Translations under genes and position numbers: made by a program
The notes under the pieces: model-generated
Seen by the model: only the letters and a program-made list of their open reading frames with translations
Told to the model about the DNA's origin: nothing
Database searches by the model: none
In this document: piece after piece, positions 15,005 to 23,777 of the stretch
Layout of the letters: each line of letters begins with the position of its first letter
Position numbering within the stretch: the stretch's first letter is position 1
Assembly (NCBI RefSeq): GCF_004799665.1
Contig: NZ_CP031310.1
Coordinates: 1,170,887-1,234,886, forward strand
From: Halapricum salinum
GTDB lineage: Archaea; Halobacteriota; Halobacteria; Halobacteriales; Haloarculaceae
DNA: 64,000 nucleotides
Direction of reading: 5' to 3'

Positions 15005-16285
15005 TCAGGCCAGCGCACTCCCCGCCCGGATAATCTCTCTCTCGCCGAACGCCGGCCCGACGATCTGCAATCCAACTGGGAGACCGTCGTCGGTTTCACC
15101 TGCGGGCACCGAGATCGCCGGGAGGTTCGCGAGGTTGACGGGAGTAGTATTGGCGTCCGCGAGATACATCGTCAGCGGATCGTCCAGACTCTCGCCGCGT
15201 TTCATCGGCGGGACGGGCATCGTCGGCGACGCGAGGACGTCGGCCTCCCCTAGTGCCTCGTCGAAGTCCTGTTTGATCCACGCGCGGGCGTCCTGGGCCT
15301 GTTTGTAGTACTTGTCGTGATAGCCCGCAGAGAGGGCATACGTGCCCAGGAGAATCCGGCGTTTGACCTCCTCGCCGAAGCCTTCTTCGCGCACTTTCGC
15401 GAACTCCTCGTTCCAGTTGCCCTCGTACTCGGGCGTCGGTCCGTAGCGCACGCCGTCGAACCGCGCGAGATTCGAGGAGGCCTCGGACATGGCGATCACG
15501 TAGTAGGCCTCGACGGCGTGCTCCAGGGATTCCATCGACACCTCGTGATAACTCGCACCCTGGGCTTCGAGGTCGGCGATGGCGTCCCAGAACGTCTCGA
15601 CGACCGCCTCGTCAGCCCCGTCGAGCAGTTCCGTCGGGACACCGATGTCGAGTCCGTCGACGTCGCCGTCGGCGGCCTCGGCCAGACCCGTGCCGACATG
15701 TTCGTCGAAGTCCCGAGTGGTCGCGTCGTGATCGTCCTGTCCGGCGATCACGTCCAGCAGCTCGGCGGCCGCCTCGACGGAGGTTGCGATGGGGCCGATC
15801 TGCTCCAGGCTGTTGGCGTAGGCGATCAGGCCGTATCGGGAGACGAGCCCGTAGGTCGGTTTGATCCCGACCACGCCGCAGAAGGCGGCCGGACAGCGGA
15901 TCGACCCGCCCGTGTCGGTCCCGAGCGCGAGGTCTGCTTCGCCCGCGGCGACTGCTGCGGCCGACCCCCCCGACGAACCACCGGGGACGTGCCCTTCGGC
16001 GGCAGGATTCTCGGTCGGGCCGAACGCGGAGGTCTCGGTCGTGGTCCCCATCCCGAACTCGTCCATGTTGGTCTTGCCGGGGATGGTCGCGCCGGCCTGT
16101 TTCAGGCGCTGGACGACCGTCGCGTCGTAGGGCGGGACGTAGTCTTCGAGCATCGCCGACCCGCAGGTCGTCCGCACGCCCGCAGTGGAGATGTTGTCCT
16201 TGACGGCGACGGTCTTCCCTGCGAGGGGGCCCTCGCCGCTTCCCTCGATGGCCTCTCGCGTGACGAAGGCGTTGTAGGCGCTCAT
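15005..16285 (-). CDS. gatA: Asp/Glu-tRNA amidotransferase subunit A
   Basis: 426 residues. The amidase signature is complete: Lys in TVAVKDNIS, first Ser in PGGSSGGSAAAVAAG, and nucleophile Ser in GTDTGGSIRCPAAFCG. GatA releases ammonia from glutamine and passes it to GatB in the GatCAB complex, which converts mischarged Asp-tRNA(Asn) or Glu-tRNA(Gln). Length fits archaeal GatA. It follows gatC with no intervening base (gatC stop at 16286), so both are co-translated; gatB is not in the window. Confidence 0.95.
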   Translation of the reverse strand: MSAYNAFVTREAIEGSGEGPLAGKTVAVKDNISTAGVRTTCGSAMLEDYVPPYDATVVQRLKQAGATIPGKTNMDEFGMGTTTETSAFGPTENPAAEGHVPGGSSGGSAAAVAAGEADLALGTDTGGSIRCPAAFCGVVGIKPTYGLVSRYGLIAYANSLEQIGPIATSVEAAAELLDVIAGQDDHDATTRDFDEHVGTGLAEAADGDVDGLDIGVPTELLDGADEAVVETFWDAIADLEAQGASYHEVSMESLEHAVEAYYVIAMSEASSNLARFDGVRYGPTPEYEGNWNEEFAKVREEGFGEEVKRRILLGTYALSAGYHDKYYKQAQDARAWIKQDFDEALGEADVLASPTMPVPPMKRGESLDDPLTMYLADANTTPVNLANLPAISVPAGETDDGLPVGLQIVGPAFGEREIIRAGSALA

Positions 16286-16564
16286 CTACGACACCTTGGG
16301 CCCTTTGAAGTAGCCCTCTTCGCTCTCGGGGGCGTTCTGGAGGGCCTCCTCCTGGCTGAGACAGTCGTGCGTCTCGTCGGGGCGCATCACGTTCACGAGG
16401 TCGGCCTCGCTCTCGACTTCGGGCACTTCTTCGAGGGCCTCGAAGGCCGCGAGGATCTCGCCGAACTGGTCGGTGAACCGCTCGACTTCCTCCTCGTCGA
16501 GGTCGACCCGCGCGAGATCGGCGACGTGGCGGACCTCCTCGGGATCGACGGCGGATTCGCTCAT
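16286..16564 (-). CDS. gatC: Asp/Glu-tRNA amidotransferase subunit C
   Basis: 92 residues from the ATG at 16562-16564. It has the GatC pattern: EEVRHVADLARVDLDEEEV, FTDQFGEILAAFEALEEV and the C-terminal RPDETHDCLSQEEALQNAPE with EGYFKGPKV. GatC is the belt subunit that wraps GatA and GatB. An upstream extension in frame lacks family sequence. Divergent from the TFB gene at 16825. Confidence 0.93.
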   Translation of the reverse strand: MSESAVDPEEVRHVADLARVDLDEEEVERFTDQFGEILAAFEALEEVPEVESEADLVNVMRPDETHDCLSQEEALQNAPESEEGYFKGPKVS

Positions 16565-16705
16565 GTCTGTCGCGAAGGCAGGCCCAGCGGTAAGGATTTC
16601 GATGCCGCCCGTGTCAGCTTTCGATCGGTCGTGCAGAATCGACACACAAACACCGATCTTCGACTTGCGTTCCTGACGAACGAGATCCATCGAACGGAAC
16701 ATCGA

Positions 16706-16750
16706 TTTCCGAAAGTGGAAATGACTTTTTGGCTAGCCAAAGATTTAAGT
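16706..16750 (+). promoter_or_regulatory. TFB (first copy) promoter with palindromes
   Basis: TATA box TTTAAG at 16744-16749, 76 bases before the ATG, so the message has a leader. Directly upstream is the perfect palindrome TTGGCTAGCCAA (16729-16740), and before it TTTCC-N6-GGAAA (16706-16721). The first palindrome overlaps the BRE position and could be an operator. A near copy lies at the other TFB gene (23778-23789). Confidence 0.5.
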
Positions 16751-16824
16751 CGCCGGGTCCACAACACAATTACGAAGTCAGGTAATTCTTCGGGCGCGTG
16801 CCCGTTGCGTACCCTCCAAAACCA

Positions 16825-17796
16825 ATGACAGACACGACCATCAGACGTCACGAGCGCACCAGCGAGCGAGAGGAGTCCACCGACGAGCAGGCGAACGAGG
16901 AGTTGGTCTGCCCGGAGTGTGGTGGCAAGCTTGCAAGCGACTCCGAGCGCGGCGAGACAGTCTGTACCGAGTGTGGTCTCGTCGTCGAGGAAGACGAGAT
17001 CGATCCCGGGCCGGAGTGGCGTGCGTTCGATTCGAAGGAGAAAGACCAGAAGTCCCGTGTCGGTGCACCCACCACGAACATGATGCACGACAAGGGGCTG
17101 TCGACCAACATCGGCTGGCAGGACAAAGACGCCTACGGCAACTCACTGTCCAGCCGCCAGCGCGAGAAGATGCAGCGGCTGCGCACCTGGAACGAGCGTT
17201 TCCGCACGCGCGACAGCAAAGAACGGAATCTCAAGCAGGCACTGGGGGAGATCGACCGCATGGCCTCGGCGCTCGGTCTCCCGGAGAGCGTCCGCGAGAC
17301 GGCCTCGGTCATCTATCGCCGCGCGCTCGACGAGAATCTGCTCCCCGGGCGCTCGATCGAGGGTGTCGCCACGTCGTCGCTGTACGCCGCCGCCCGTCAG
17401 GCCGGAACCCCCCGGAGCCTGGACGAGATCAACGGTGTCTCCCGGGTCGAGAAAGACGAGATCGCTCGGACGTATCGCTACGTGGTTCGGGAACTCGGGC
17501 TGGAAGTGGCACCCGCCGATCCCGAGAGCTACGTGCCGCGCTTTGCGAGTGATCTCGAACTGAGCGAGGAGGTCGAGCGCCGCGCTCGCGAACTCCTGAG
17601 CACGGCCAAGCGCCAGGGTGTCCACTCGGGCAAGTCCCCGGTCGGACTGGCCGCTGCGGCGGTCTACGCCGCCTCGCTGCTGTCCAACGAGAAGGTGACT
17701 CAGAACGAGGTCAGCGAGGTCGCCAACATCTCGGAAGTGACGATCCGCAACCGCTACCACGAGCTGCTCGAAGCCGAGGACGACGTCCCCGCCTAG
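16825..17796 (+). CDS. tfb: Transcription initiation factor IIB (first TFB)
   Basis: 323 residues from the ATG at 16825. N-terminal zinc ribbon (CPECGGKL and CTECGLV, about 33-58), then the B-reader/linker region with FDSKEKDQKSRVGAPTT, then two cyclin-like repeats (about 125-215 and 220-310), including NISEVTIRNRYHELLE. TFB recruits RNA polymerase to TBP-bound promoters; haloarchaea carry several with different promoter preferences. Nearly the same protein is encoded at 22755-23714. An upstream in-frame GTG was rejected because the extra residues (MPVAYPPKP) do not match the paralogue. Confidence 0.95.
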   Translation: MTDTTIRRHERTSEREESTDEQANEELVCPECGGKLASDSERGETVCTECGLVVEEDEIDPGPEWRAFDSKEKDQKSRVGAPTTNMMHDKGLSTNIGWQDKDAYGNSLSSRQREKMQRLRTWNERFRTRDSKERNLKQALGEIDRMASALGLPESVRETASVIYRRALDENLLPGRSIEGVATSSLYAAARQAGTPRSLDEINGVSRVEKDEIARTYRYVVRELGLEVAPADPESYVPRFASDLELSEEVERRARELLSTAKRQGVHSGKSPVGLAAAAVYAASLLSNEKVTQNEVSEVANISEVTIRNRYHELLEAEDDVPA

Positions 17797-17830
17797 GAAC
17801 GTTTTTGCCGCCGCAAGCGCAGGCCGCGGT

Positions 17831-18301
17831 ATGGAGACGACTCGGCACTTCGTCGCGACAGTGTACGTCGTCAGCGACGGCGCCGTCGCGCTACACGACC
17901 ACGACAAACTCGACATGTGGCTGCCGCCCGGCGGCCACATCGACCGCGACGAACTCCCCCACGTCGCCGCCAGACGCGAAGTCCGCGAGGAGATCGGCCA
18001 GGACGTCGACCTGTTGGCACCCGAGGGTGACCTCTCCTCGCCGACCGTCGAATCGATCCCCGAGCCACAGCACTTCCTGCTCGAAGACATCAACACCTGT
18101 GACGGCGAGGTCGGCCACCAGCACATCGATTTCGTCTTCTATGGCCGCGCCGAGAGCCAGGAGATCGATCCCGGGCCCGGCGAAGCGCCACCGGAAGCGT
18201 GGGAGTGGTTCAGTCCTGCGGAGTTGCGGGACAGTCGCGACCGACTCGAACCGGACGTCGTCGAGATCGGCCAGCGCGCGATCGAAGCCGTCTCGGAGTG
18301 A
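17831..18301 (+). CDS. Nudix hydrolase
   Basis: 156 residues. The Nudix box is complete: GGHIDRDELPHVAARREVRE followed by EIG (G-x5-E-x7-REVREEIG). A hydrophobic N-terminal strand (TVYVVSDGAVALHDHD) and the later phrase GHQHIDFVFYGRA fit a general nucleotide-diphosphate hydrolase. Substrate not predictable. 34 bases after the TFB stop codon. Confidence 0.9.
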   Translation: METTRHFVATVYVVSDGAVALHDHDKLDMWLPPGGHIDRDELPHVAARREVREEIGQDVDLLAPEGDLSSPTVESIPEPQHFLLEDINTCDGEVGHQHIDFVFYGRAESQEIDPGPGEAPPEAWEWFSPAELRDSRDRLEPDVVEIGQRAIEAVSE

Positions 18302-18321
18302 GGCAGTGGGCGCGACTTCGA

Positions 18322-18501
18322 CTAGCTGTCCATCACGAGGATTCGACCGAAGATCGCGACGCTGGCCATGAACAGCCCGCCGAAGATGACGTACAGCAGT
18401 ACTTTCAGCGCGAACGGCAGCGGCATGAAGAACGTCGCCAGTGCCATCAGCAGCGCTGCCACCCCAGCCGCGGCCCCGAAGACGACGATACGCGGTGCCA
18501 T
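18322..18501 (-). CDS. Small two-helix membrane protein
   Basis: 59 residues, read from the ATG at 18499-18501 (MAPRIVVFGAAAGVAALLM...) to a TAG. Two helices (about 4-28 and 33-52) end in RILVMDS. It is convergent with the Nudix gene, and its stop is 21 bases from it. No family function is known; the continuous hydrophobic pattern and clean ends support a real gene. Confidence 0.6.
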   Translation of the reverse strand: MAPRIVVFGAAAGVAALLMALATFFMPLPFALKVLLYVIFGGLFMASVAIFGRILVMDS

Positions 18502-18539
18502 CTGCTCGTGAGTGTGCGGGCTGGGCGTATCAATCTATC

Positions 18540-19733
18540 TCAATAGGCGTTTTCGAGCACGCCCGCAATCTCCTCGACTGTGGGTTCGAATCCCGGCGGC
18601 GCGTTCGCCGCAAACGAGTCAGCCAGGATCGATCGCGCGACCCCCTCGAACTCCTCCGGTTCGGGTCCCTCGACGTCCCGAAGTCGGGTCGGCAATCCGA
18701 GCGCGTCCCGAATCTCGATCACGCGCTCGACCACCGCCGTGGCCAGCTCGGCGGCATCGCCCACACCCAGACTCTCGGCCAGTAAGCCACGGCGGGCATC
18801 GACCTGTGCAAAGAGGTATTCGAGGACGTGCGGCGCGATGACGGCGTGGGCCGCGCCCTGCTGGACCGGGTAGGTGCGGGTCAGCCCGTGACCGAAGGCG
18901 TGGATGAGAGACATCTTCACGCCGTCTGGTCGCCAGATGCCGTACTGGACGAGCAGCAGGCCCTCGACCACGGGTTCGAGTGCGGCGGCGTCGACTGCCC
19001 CGTCTTCGAACGCCTGCAGACCGTGGGCCAGCAGTTCGAGCCCGCGCCCGGCGGTCGCGTCGGTGATCGGCGTGGCGTTCGCGGCGTAGAGGGTCTCGAT
19101 GCCCTTGTCGAAGCCGTTCATCGCCGAGGCAGCCAGTATCGATTTCGGGGTCGTCGCGACCAGTTCGGGGTCGGCCAGGACGGCCCGCGGCATCAGTTTC
19201 GGGTCGGAGATCCCGCCGCTCGCGGCCGAATCGACCAGCCCCGAGGCGGGATCGGCCGTGACACCCGCGCCCTGTGAGAGGTCTGCTCCCGCCAGCGTCG
19301 TCGGGACGGCCACGACCGGGGCGGGGTCGTCGGGAACGCTGATCGTCCCCGTCTCCACGAGTTCGTCGGCCACCGTCTGGATCGCGCGGTCGTCGCCGGC
19401 CAGGATAGCCGTGAGCTTCGCGACGTCCAGACTGGAGCCGCCGCCCAGACCGACGAGCACGTCGGCATCGTGTGTGCGATAGGATTCGACCGCGGCCGCG
19501 GCCGTAGCCAGCCGTTTCTCGGGCGTCGTCTCCGCGAAGACGCCCGCGAGTCGCTCACCCAGGCCCTCCGTGACGGGATCGATCACTGTCGGTGTCGAGC
19601 CGACGGTCGAGCCACAGACCACCAGCGCGCGCTCGAAGCCCTGGCTGGCGAGTTCGGCTTCGAGATCGCCGATACAGCCCCGGCCGGCACGAATCACGCC
19701 CGGCTCGTACGCGAAGCGAAAGCGCTCACTCAT
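18540..19733 (-). CDS. Iron-containing alcohol dehydrogenase, candidate glycolaldehyde reductase
   Basis: 397 residues. NAD(P)-binding half with GGGSSLDVAKL; the C-terminal metal-binding half has FDKGIETLYA and the His-rich stretch LIHAFGHGLTRTYPVQQGAAH, giving the usual Fe/Zn ligands. It overlaps the VOC gene by four bases (ATGA) and is the last of four same-strand genes that start with R15P isomerase. In haloarchaea the non-carboxylating pentose bisphosphate pathway ends with reduction of glycolaldehyde to ethylene glycol, so this enzyme is a reasonable candidate for that step; inference from context. Confidence 0.9.
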   Translation of the reverse strand: MSERFRFAYEPGVIRAGRGCIGDLEAELASQGFERALVVCGSTVGSTPTVIDPVTEGLGERLAGVFAETTPEKRLATAAAAVESYRTHDADVLVGLGGGSSLDVAKLTAILAGDDRAIQTVADELVETGTISVPDDPAPVVAVPTTLAGADLSQGAGVTADPASGLVDSAASGGISDPKLMPRAVLADPELVATTPKSILAASAMNGFDKGIETLYAANATPITDATAGRGLELLAHGLQAFEDGAVDAAALEPVVEGLLLVQYGIWRPDGVKMSLIHAFGHGLTRTYPVQQGAAHAVIAPHVLEYLFAQVDARRGLLAESLGVGDAAELATAVVERVIEIRDALGLPTRLRDVEGPEPEEFEGVARSILADSFAANAPPGFEPTVEEIAGVLENAY

Positions 19734-20686
19734 GAGCGCTCAGTACCCCGGGGCGGATCGAACGGCGGGAGTTGGGCTTCGATCTCTCCGCGTTCGTCTT
19801 CGAGCCAGTCGGGCAAGACGAGCCGCGATCCCAGTTCGGCGACGTCCTCGTCAGCGGTAAATCCGGGGTCGGGCGTCGCGAGTTCGAAGAGGATACCGCC
19901 GGGTTCGCGGCAGTAGACCGACTGGAAGTAGGTGCGGTCGATGACGCGACTCGACCGGAGGTCGTGGTCGGCGAAGTCGCCGCGCCACTCCGCTTCGGCG
20001 TCAGTATCGGGCGCTTCGAAGGCGACGTGGTGGACCGTCCCGACGCCCATCCGACCGCGTGGCTGGTTCGTCTCGACGAGGTCCAGCGGTTGGCTGCCGG
20101 CGGGCGTCCGGTAGCGCCGCCGGTCCCCAGCCTCGGCGTCGAGTCCGTATCCCAGTACCTCGGTGAGAATCTCGTGGGTCGGCTCGAAGGTCTCCACTGC
20201 GAGGGTCACGCTGTGGAAGCCGCGCAGTTGATGCTCGGCCGGGACAGGGCTGTCCTCCCAGGCGACGGTGTCGGCGTCGAGTGCCGACTCACTGGCGATC
20301 AGTTCGAGACCGATCCCGTCCGTGTCCGCGAACGCAAGCACCGGCTCGTCGAATCTGGTCGTCTCCTCGACGTCGACGCCGCGTTCGTCGAGGCGGTCGC
20401 GCCAGTACACCAGTGACTCGGGTCGAATACGGTAGGCAGTCGCGGCGGTCTGGCCCGCGCCGAACTCGCCCTGACGGCCCGTCTCGCCCCAGGGAAAGAA
20501 CGTGATGTTCGTTCCGGGTGTGCCAACACCGTCACCGAAATAGAGGTGGTAGGTCCCGGTGTCGTCGTGATTGACAGTCCGTTTCACCAGGCGCAACCCG
20601 AGCGTCTCGACGTAGAAATCGGCGTTTCGCTGGGGATCGCCCGCGATCGCCGTCACGTGATGGAGGCCAGAGGTCGTGGGAGACAT
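19730..20686 (-). CDS. VOC-family glyoxalase/ring-cleaving dioxygenase-like protein
   Basis: 318 residues, two tandem VOC modules. The first opens LHHVTAIAGDPQRNADFY with a metal His, and the second contains LRGFHSVTLAVE and later VHHVAFEAPD with EPGGILFELAT providing the Glu ligand. It is the size and layout of the ring-cleaving dioxygenase/MhqO type, which in bacteria handles quinones. The real substrate is unknown. Four-base overlap with the Fe-ADH suggests tight co-translation. Confidence 0.88.
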   Translation of the reverse strand: MSPTTSGLHHVTAIAGDPQRNADFYVETLGLRLVKRTVNHDDTGTYHLYFGDGVGTPGTNITFFPWGETGRQGEFGAGQTAATAYRIRPESLVYWRDRLDERGVDVEETTRFDEPVLAFADTDGIGLELIASESALDADTVAWEDSPVPAEHQLRGFHSVTLAVETFEPTHEILTEVLGYGLDAEAGDRRRYRTPAGSQPLDLVETNQPRGRMGVGTVHHVAFEAPDTDAEAEWRGDFADHDLRSSRVIDRTYFQSVYCREPGGILFELATPDPGFTADEDVAELGSRLVLPDWLEDERGEIEAQLPPFDPPRGTERS

Positions 20687-20740
20687 ACTCGGCCTTCGCG
20701 TTCCAGCGTGGAATGGTTTGGCTGTCGTGGCCGCACGCGG

Positions 20741-21610
20741 TCACTCCTGGTCGACCGAAAGCATCGCCTCGACGTCGTCCCAGGAGAGGTACAGCCGCGC
20801 GCCCAGTGTCCGGGCCGCAAGCGCGCCGCAGGCGTTGGCGACCGCCAGTGCCTGCGCTGTCGTGCGGTCCTCCCGAGCGGCCAGAAACCCGGCAGCGAAG
20901 GCGTCGCCCGCACCCGTGGTGTCGACCGGCTCGACCGGAAAACCGAGGTGAGAGACGGTCGTGGCGCCTTCGCGGACCTCCGCACCGTCGGCTCCGTGTT
21001 TGACCACGACCGTCCGGACGCCATCGAGGAGTCCCTCGCTCTCGACAAGGTCGGCCTCGCGGTCGTTCACGAAGAGACAGTCGGTCAGTTCGACGACGGG
21101 ATCGTAGGCACGATCTGCGATCCGTCGCCCGGGATCGAAACTCACCGACACGCCGGCTTCGACCGCTGTCTCGGCCAGTTCCAGCGCCGTGGCCGGCCGC
21201 TGATTCGTGAGGTGGAGATGATCGGCCCCGCGGATCGCCGCGACGTCGACGTCGTCCACGGAGTAGTGTTCGTTCGCGCCCTCGTTTCCCAGCACCATCA
21301 CCTCGCCGCCCCGGTCGACGACGAGGTATTTTACTGTCGTCTCGCCTTCGGCCACCTCGACGAGGGCTGTCTCGACGCCGAGGGCGTCCATCTCCCGGCG
21401 GACGAGGTGGCCGTGCTCGTCGACGCCGACACTGCCGATCAGCGTCGTCTCGACGTCGAGCCCTGCCAGCACGGCCGCGGCGTTCGAGGCGCTGCCGCCG
21501 CCGGCCTGGCGCTGGCCCGTGATCCGGGCCTCGCCGTCGGCCTCGGGCAGGCGGTCGACCTGCAACGTGACGTCCCAGTTGACGTGGCCGGCACAGACGA
21601 TCCGGGTCAC
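20741..21610 (-). CDS. PfkB-family sugar kinase, probable ribose-1-phosphate kinase
   Basis: 289 residues from a GTG at 21608-21610 (VTRIVCAGHVNWDV). PfkB motifs: GGGSASNAAAVLAGL near residue 38 and the C-terminal DTTGAGDAFAAGFL with the catalytic Asp. The start overlaps the isomerase stop codon by four bases (GTGA). A kinase coupled to R15P isomerase points to phosphorylation of ribose-1-phosphate to ribose-1,5-bisphosphate, as in the haloarchaeal nucleoside pathway. Family is certain; substrate comes from context. Confidence 0.88.
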   Translation of the reverse strand: MTRIVCAGHVNWDVTLQVDRLPEADGEARITGQRQAGGGSASNAAAVLAGLDVETTLIGSVGVDEHGHLVRREMDALGVETALVEVAEGETTVKYLVVDRGGEVMVLGNEGANEHYSVDDVDVAAIRGADHLHLTNQRPATALELAETAVEAGVSVSFDPGRRIADRAYDPVVELTDCLFVNDREADLVESEGLLDGVRTVVVKHGADGAEVREGATTVSHLGFPVEPVDTTGAGDAFAAGFLAAREDRTTAQALAVANACGALAARTLGARLYLSWDDVEAMLSVDQE

Positions 21611-22599
21611 GGATCGGTCCCCGCATCGGATCCAGTAGACCGTCGATCCGCTGGTTCGGCCCAGGGCTCGGTCGTCCCCTCGCCGAAGAGTTCGCGCATG
21701 AGCGTGACGATACTCTCGGGCGGGAACTGCCCGTGCTCGGTGACGATCGCGTCCAGATAGCGCGGCGGCGTCACGTCGAAGGCGGGATTGTCGACGGCGA
21801 TCTCGCCGATTGCCCCGCGCTGTTCCTGACTGATCACCTCCGATTCGTCGCGCAGCTCGATCTCGACGGTGTGGCCCGTGAGCGTGTCGGGGTGGAGTTT
21901 GATCGTCTGAGCGGCGACGACGATCGGCGTCCCGCGGTCGCGGGCGTTGACCGCCAGCCCGGACGTCCCGATCTTGTTGACGACGCTGCCGTCGGCGGCG
22001 ATAGCGTCCGCGCCCACCATGACGTGATCGACGTCGTTGAGGTAGCGACGCGCCGCCGAGTCGACGATCAGCGTCACGGGCACGTCCAGGTCCCGGAGGC
22101 GCTCGGCAGTGATGTGACCCTGATTGCGAGGGCGGGTCTCCTTGACCACGGCGGTCAGTTCTTTGCCCTGCTCGCGGGCGGCTTCGACACACGCCAGGAC
22201 GTCCGTCGAGTGGCAGTGAGTCATGATACAGTCGCCGTCGCGCAGTCGATTCGCCCCGACCTGCCCGAGGTCGTCCTGCGCGCGATCGAGTTGCGAGCAG
22301 AAGGCGTCGGCGGCGGCGAGCGTCGATTGCCGGAGTGCCTCGACGGTCTCGCCCTCGACCCGCCGGAGGACGTACCGGAGGGCGTTGGGCAGCGAGACGG
22401 CCGTCGGGCGCGTATCCAGCAGGTGTCGAGCCGCGGCCCGGAGTTCGGCCCGAAACGCTGCGGGCGTCTCGGCGTCGCTCTCGCGGGCCTGGGCCCGGAG
22501 CGCGTCGGCGGCCGCGTCGGCGATGGGTGCTGCGCCGCGTGTCTCCATCGCCGCGATGTCGGCGGCGACCGCCTCGACCGTCGGATGCACGTCTGCCAT
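21607..22599 (-). CDS. Ribose-1,5-bisphosphate isomerase (eIF2B-like family)
   Basis: 330 residues. The core has DGDCIMTHCHSTDVLAC, with Cys129 at the position of the catalytic Cys of archaeal R15P isomerase, and VMVGADAIAADGSVVNKIGT, with Asp198 for the catalytic Asp. These residues separate it from true eIF2B regulatory subunits. It converts ribose-1,5-bisphosphate to ribulose-1,5-bisphosphate. No RuBisCO lies in the window, which fits the non-carboxylating route. The ATG at 22599 was preferred to a GTG three codons upstream. Confidence 0.9.
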   Translation of the reverse strand: MADVHPTVEAVAADIAAMETRGAAPIADAAADALRAQARESDAETPAAFRAELRAAARHLLDTRPTAVSLPNALRYVLRRVEGETVEALRQSTLAAADAFCSQLDRAQDDLGQVGANRLRDGDCIMTHCHSTDVLACVEAAREQGKELTAVVKETRPRNQGHITAERLRDLDVPVTLIVDSAARRYLNDVDHVMVGADAIAADGSVVNKIGTSGLAVNARDRGTPIVVAAQTIKLHPDTLTGHTVEIELRDESEVISQEQRGAIGEIAVDNPAFDVTPPRYLDAIVTEHGQFPPESIVTLMRELFGEGTTEPWAEPADRRSTGSDAGTDP

Positions 22600-22640
22600 G
22601 CCAGTCACGTAGGGGACCGACTGGCAAAAGTGTGTGACTG

Positions 22641-22722
22641 ATAGTGATTACTGTAGGTCTGTTCCGGATTGGCCACACACCTTCGTGCGGTCATACCGGT
22701 AAATCGCTACAGTAAGCACTAT
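22641..22722 (+). repeat. 82-bp palindromic element, copy 1
   Basis: Begins ATAGTGATTACTG and ends CAGTAAGCACTAT (13-bp terminal inverted repeat, one mismatch). Internal phrases GGTCTGTTCC and GGTAAATCGC match copies 2 and 3. The central hairpin has decayed here. Flanks are CTG before and GA after. It lies between the R15P isomerase start and the second TFB stop codon. Confidence 0.85.
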
Positions 22723-22754
22723 GAATCGCTGTGACAGGCGGAAAAACAGCGGGG

Positions 22755-23714
22755 TCAGGCCATCGCGATGCCCTGCTCGGCTTCGAGCAGTTCGTGATAG
22801 CGATTGCGGATGGTGACCTCGGAGATGTCGGCGACCTCCGAGACGGCGGCCTGCGTGGTCTTCTCGTTGGTGAGCAGCGAGGCGGCGTAGACCGCCGCGG
22901 CTGCGAGACCGACCGGGGATTTCCCCGAGTGGACGCCCTTCTCTTTGGCGTTGGTCAGCAGTTCGCGAGCGCGGTGCTCGGCCTCCTCGCTCAGTTCGAG
23001 ATCACTCGCGAAGCGCGGGACGTAGCTCTCGGGATCGGCCGGCTTGACTTCCAGCCCGAGTTCGCGGACGACGTAGCGGTAGGTGCGGGCGATCTCGTCT
23101 TTTTCGACGCGGGAGACCTCGGTAATCTCGTCCAGCGACCGGGGAACGCCGGCCTGGCGCGCGGCGGCATAGACGGCGGAAGTCGAGACGCCCTCGATCG
23201 AGCGACCCGGCAAGAGGTCCTCGTCGAGCGCGCGACGGTAGATGACCGAGGCCGTCTCGCGGACGTTCTCGGGCAGCCCGAGCGCCGAGGCCATGCGGTC
23301 GATCTCCCCCAGTGCCTGCTTGAGGTTGCGCTCTTTGCTGTCGCGCGTGCGGAAACGCTCGTTCCACTTGCGCAGGCGCTGCATCTTCTCGCGCTGGTTC
23401 GACGACAGGGAGTTGCCGTAGGCGTCCTTGTCACGCCAGTCGATGTTCGTACTGAGTCCCTTGTCGTGCATCATGTTCGTGGTGGGTGCACCGACGCGGC
23501 TTTTCTCGTCTTTCTCCTTCGAATCGAACGCACGCCATTCGGGGCCGCGGTCGATCTCGTCGGCGTCGACGACCAGTCCGCAGTCGTCACAGACCGTCTC
23601 GCCGCGCGCGTCGTCGGTGATCAGCCGGCCGCTGCACTCCGGACAGCTGAGGTCGTTCTGTTCGTCTGTCTCCTCTTCTACGTTTCGTGCTCGGGTTCGT
23701 GTTGTTTCGCTCAT
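22755..23714 (-). CDS. tfb: Transcription initiation factor IIB (second TFB)
   Basis: 319 residues from the ATG at 23712-23714 (MSETTRTRARNV). Same plan as the TFB at 16825: zinc ribbon (CPECSGRL, CDDCGLV), linker with FDSKEKDEKSRVGAPTTNMM, two cyclin repeats. The cores are almost identical, while the first 35 residues and the C-terminal end (EAEQGIAMA) differ. Many haloarchaea keep several TFBs to switch gene sets. The upstream in-frame extension was rejected because it lacks similarity to the paralogue and lies beyond the likely transcript start. Confidence 0.95.
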   Translation of the reverse strand: MSETTRTRARNVEEETDEQNDLSCPECSGRLITDDARGETVCDDCGLVVDADEIDRGPEWRAFDSKEKDEKSRVGAPTTNMMHDKGLSTNIDWRDKDAYGNSLSSNQREKMQRLRKWNERFRTRDSKERNLKQALGEIDRMASALGLPENVRETASVIYRRALDEDLLPGRSIEGVSTSAVYAAARQAGVPRSLDEITEVSRVEKDEIARTYRYVVRELGLEVKPADPESYVPRFASDLELSEEAEHRARELLTNAKEKGVHSGKSPVGLAAAAVYAASLLTNEKTTQAAVSEVADISEVTIRNRYHELLEAEQGIAMA

Positions 23715-23777
23715 GGTGGTGGCTCCGAGGGCGGACGCTATCCGGGCAGGAATTCCCTGGAAAAACCCGGACGCTCG

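Noticed and set aside
15317-16828. Long open frame opposite gatA/gatC
   Set aside because: It lies antisense to clear amidotransferase genes; its composition is that of a mirrored GC-rich gene, with no family motif.
22600-23000. Replication origin near the AT-rich palindromes
   Set aside because: There is no Orc1/Cdc6 gene and no set of origin recognition boxes; the AT-rich parts are explained by promoter boxes and the 82-bp elements.
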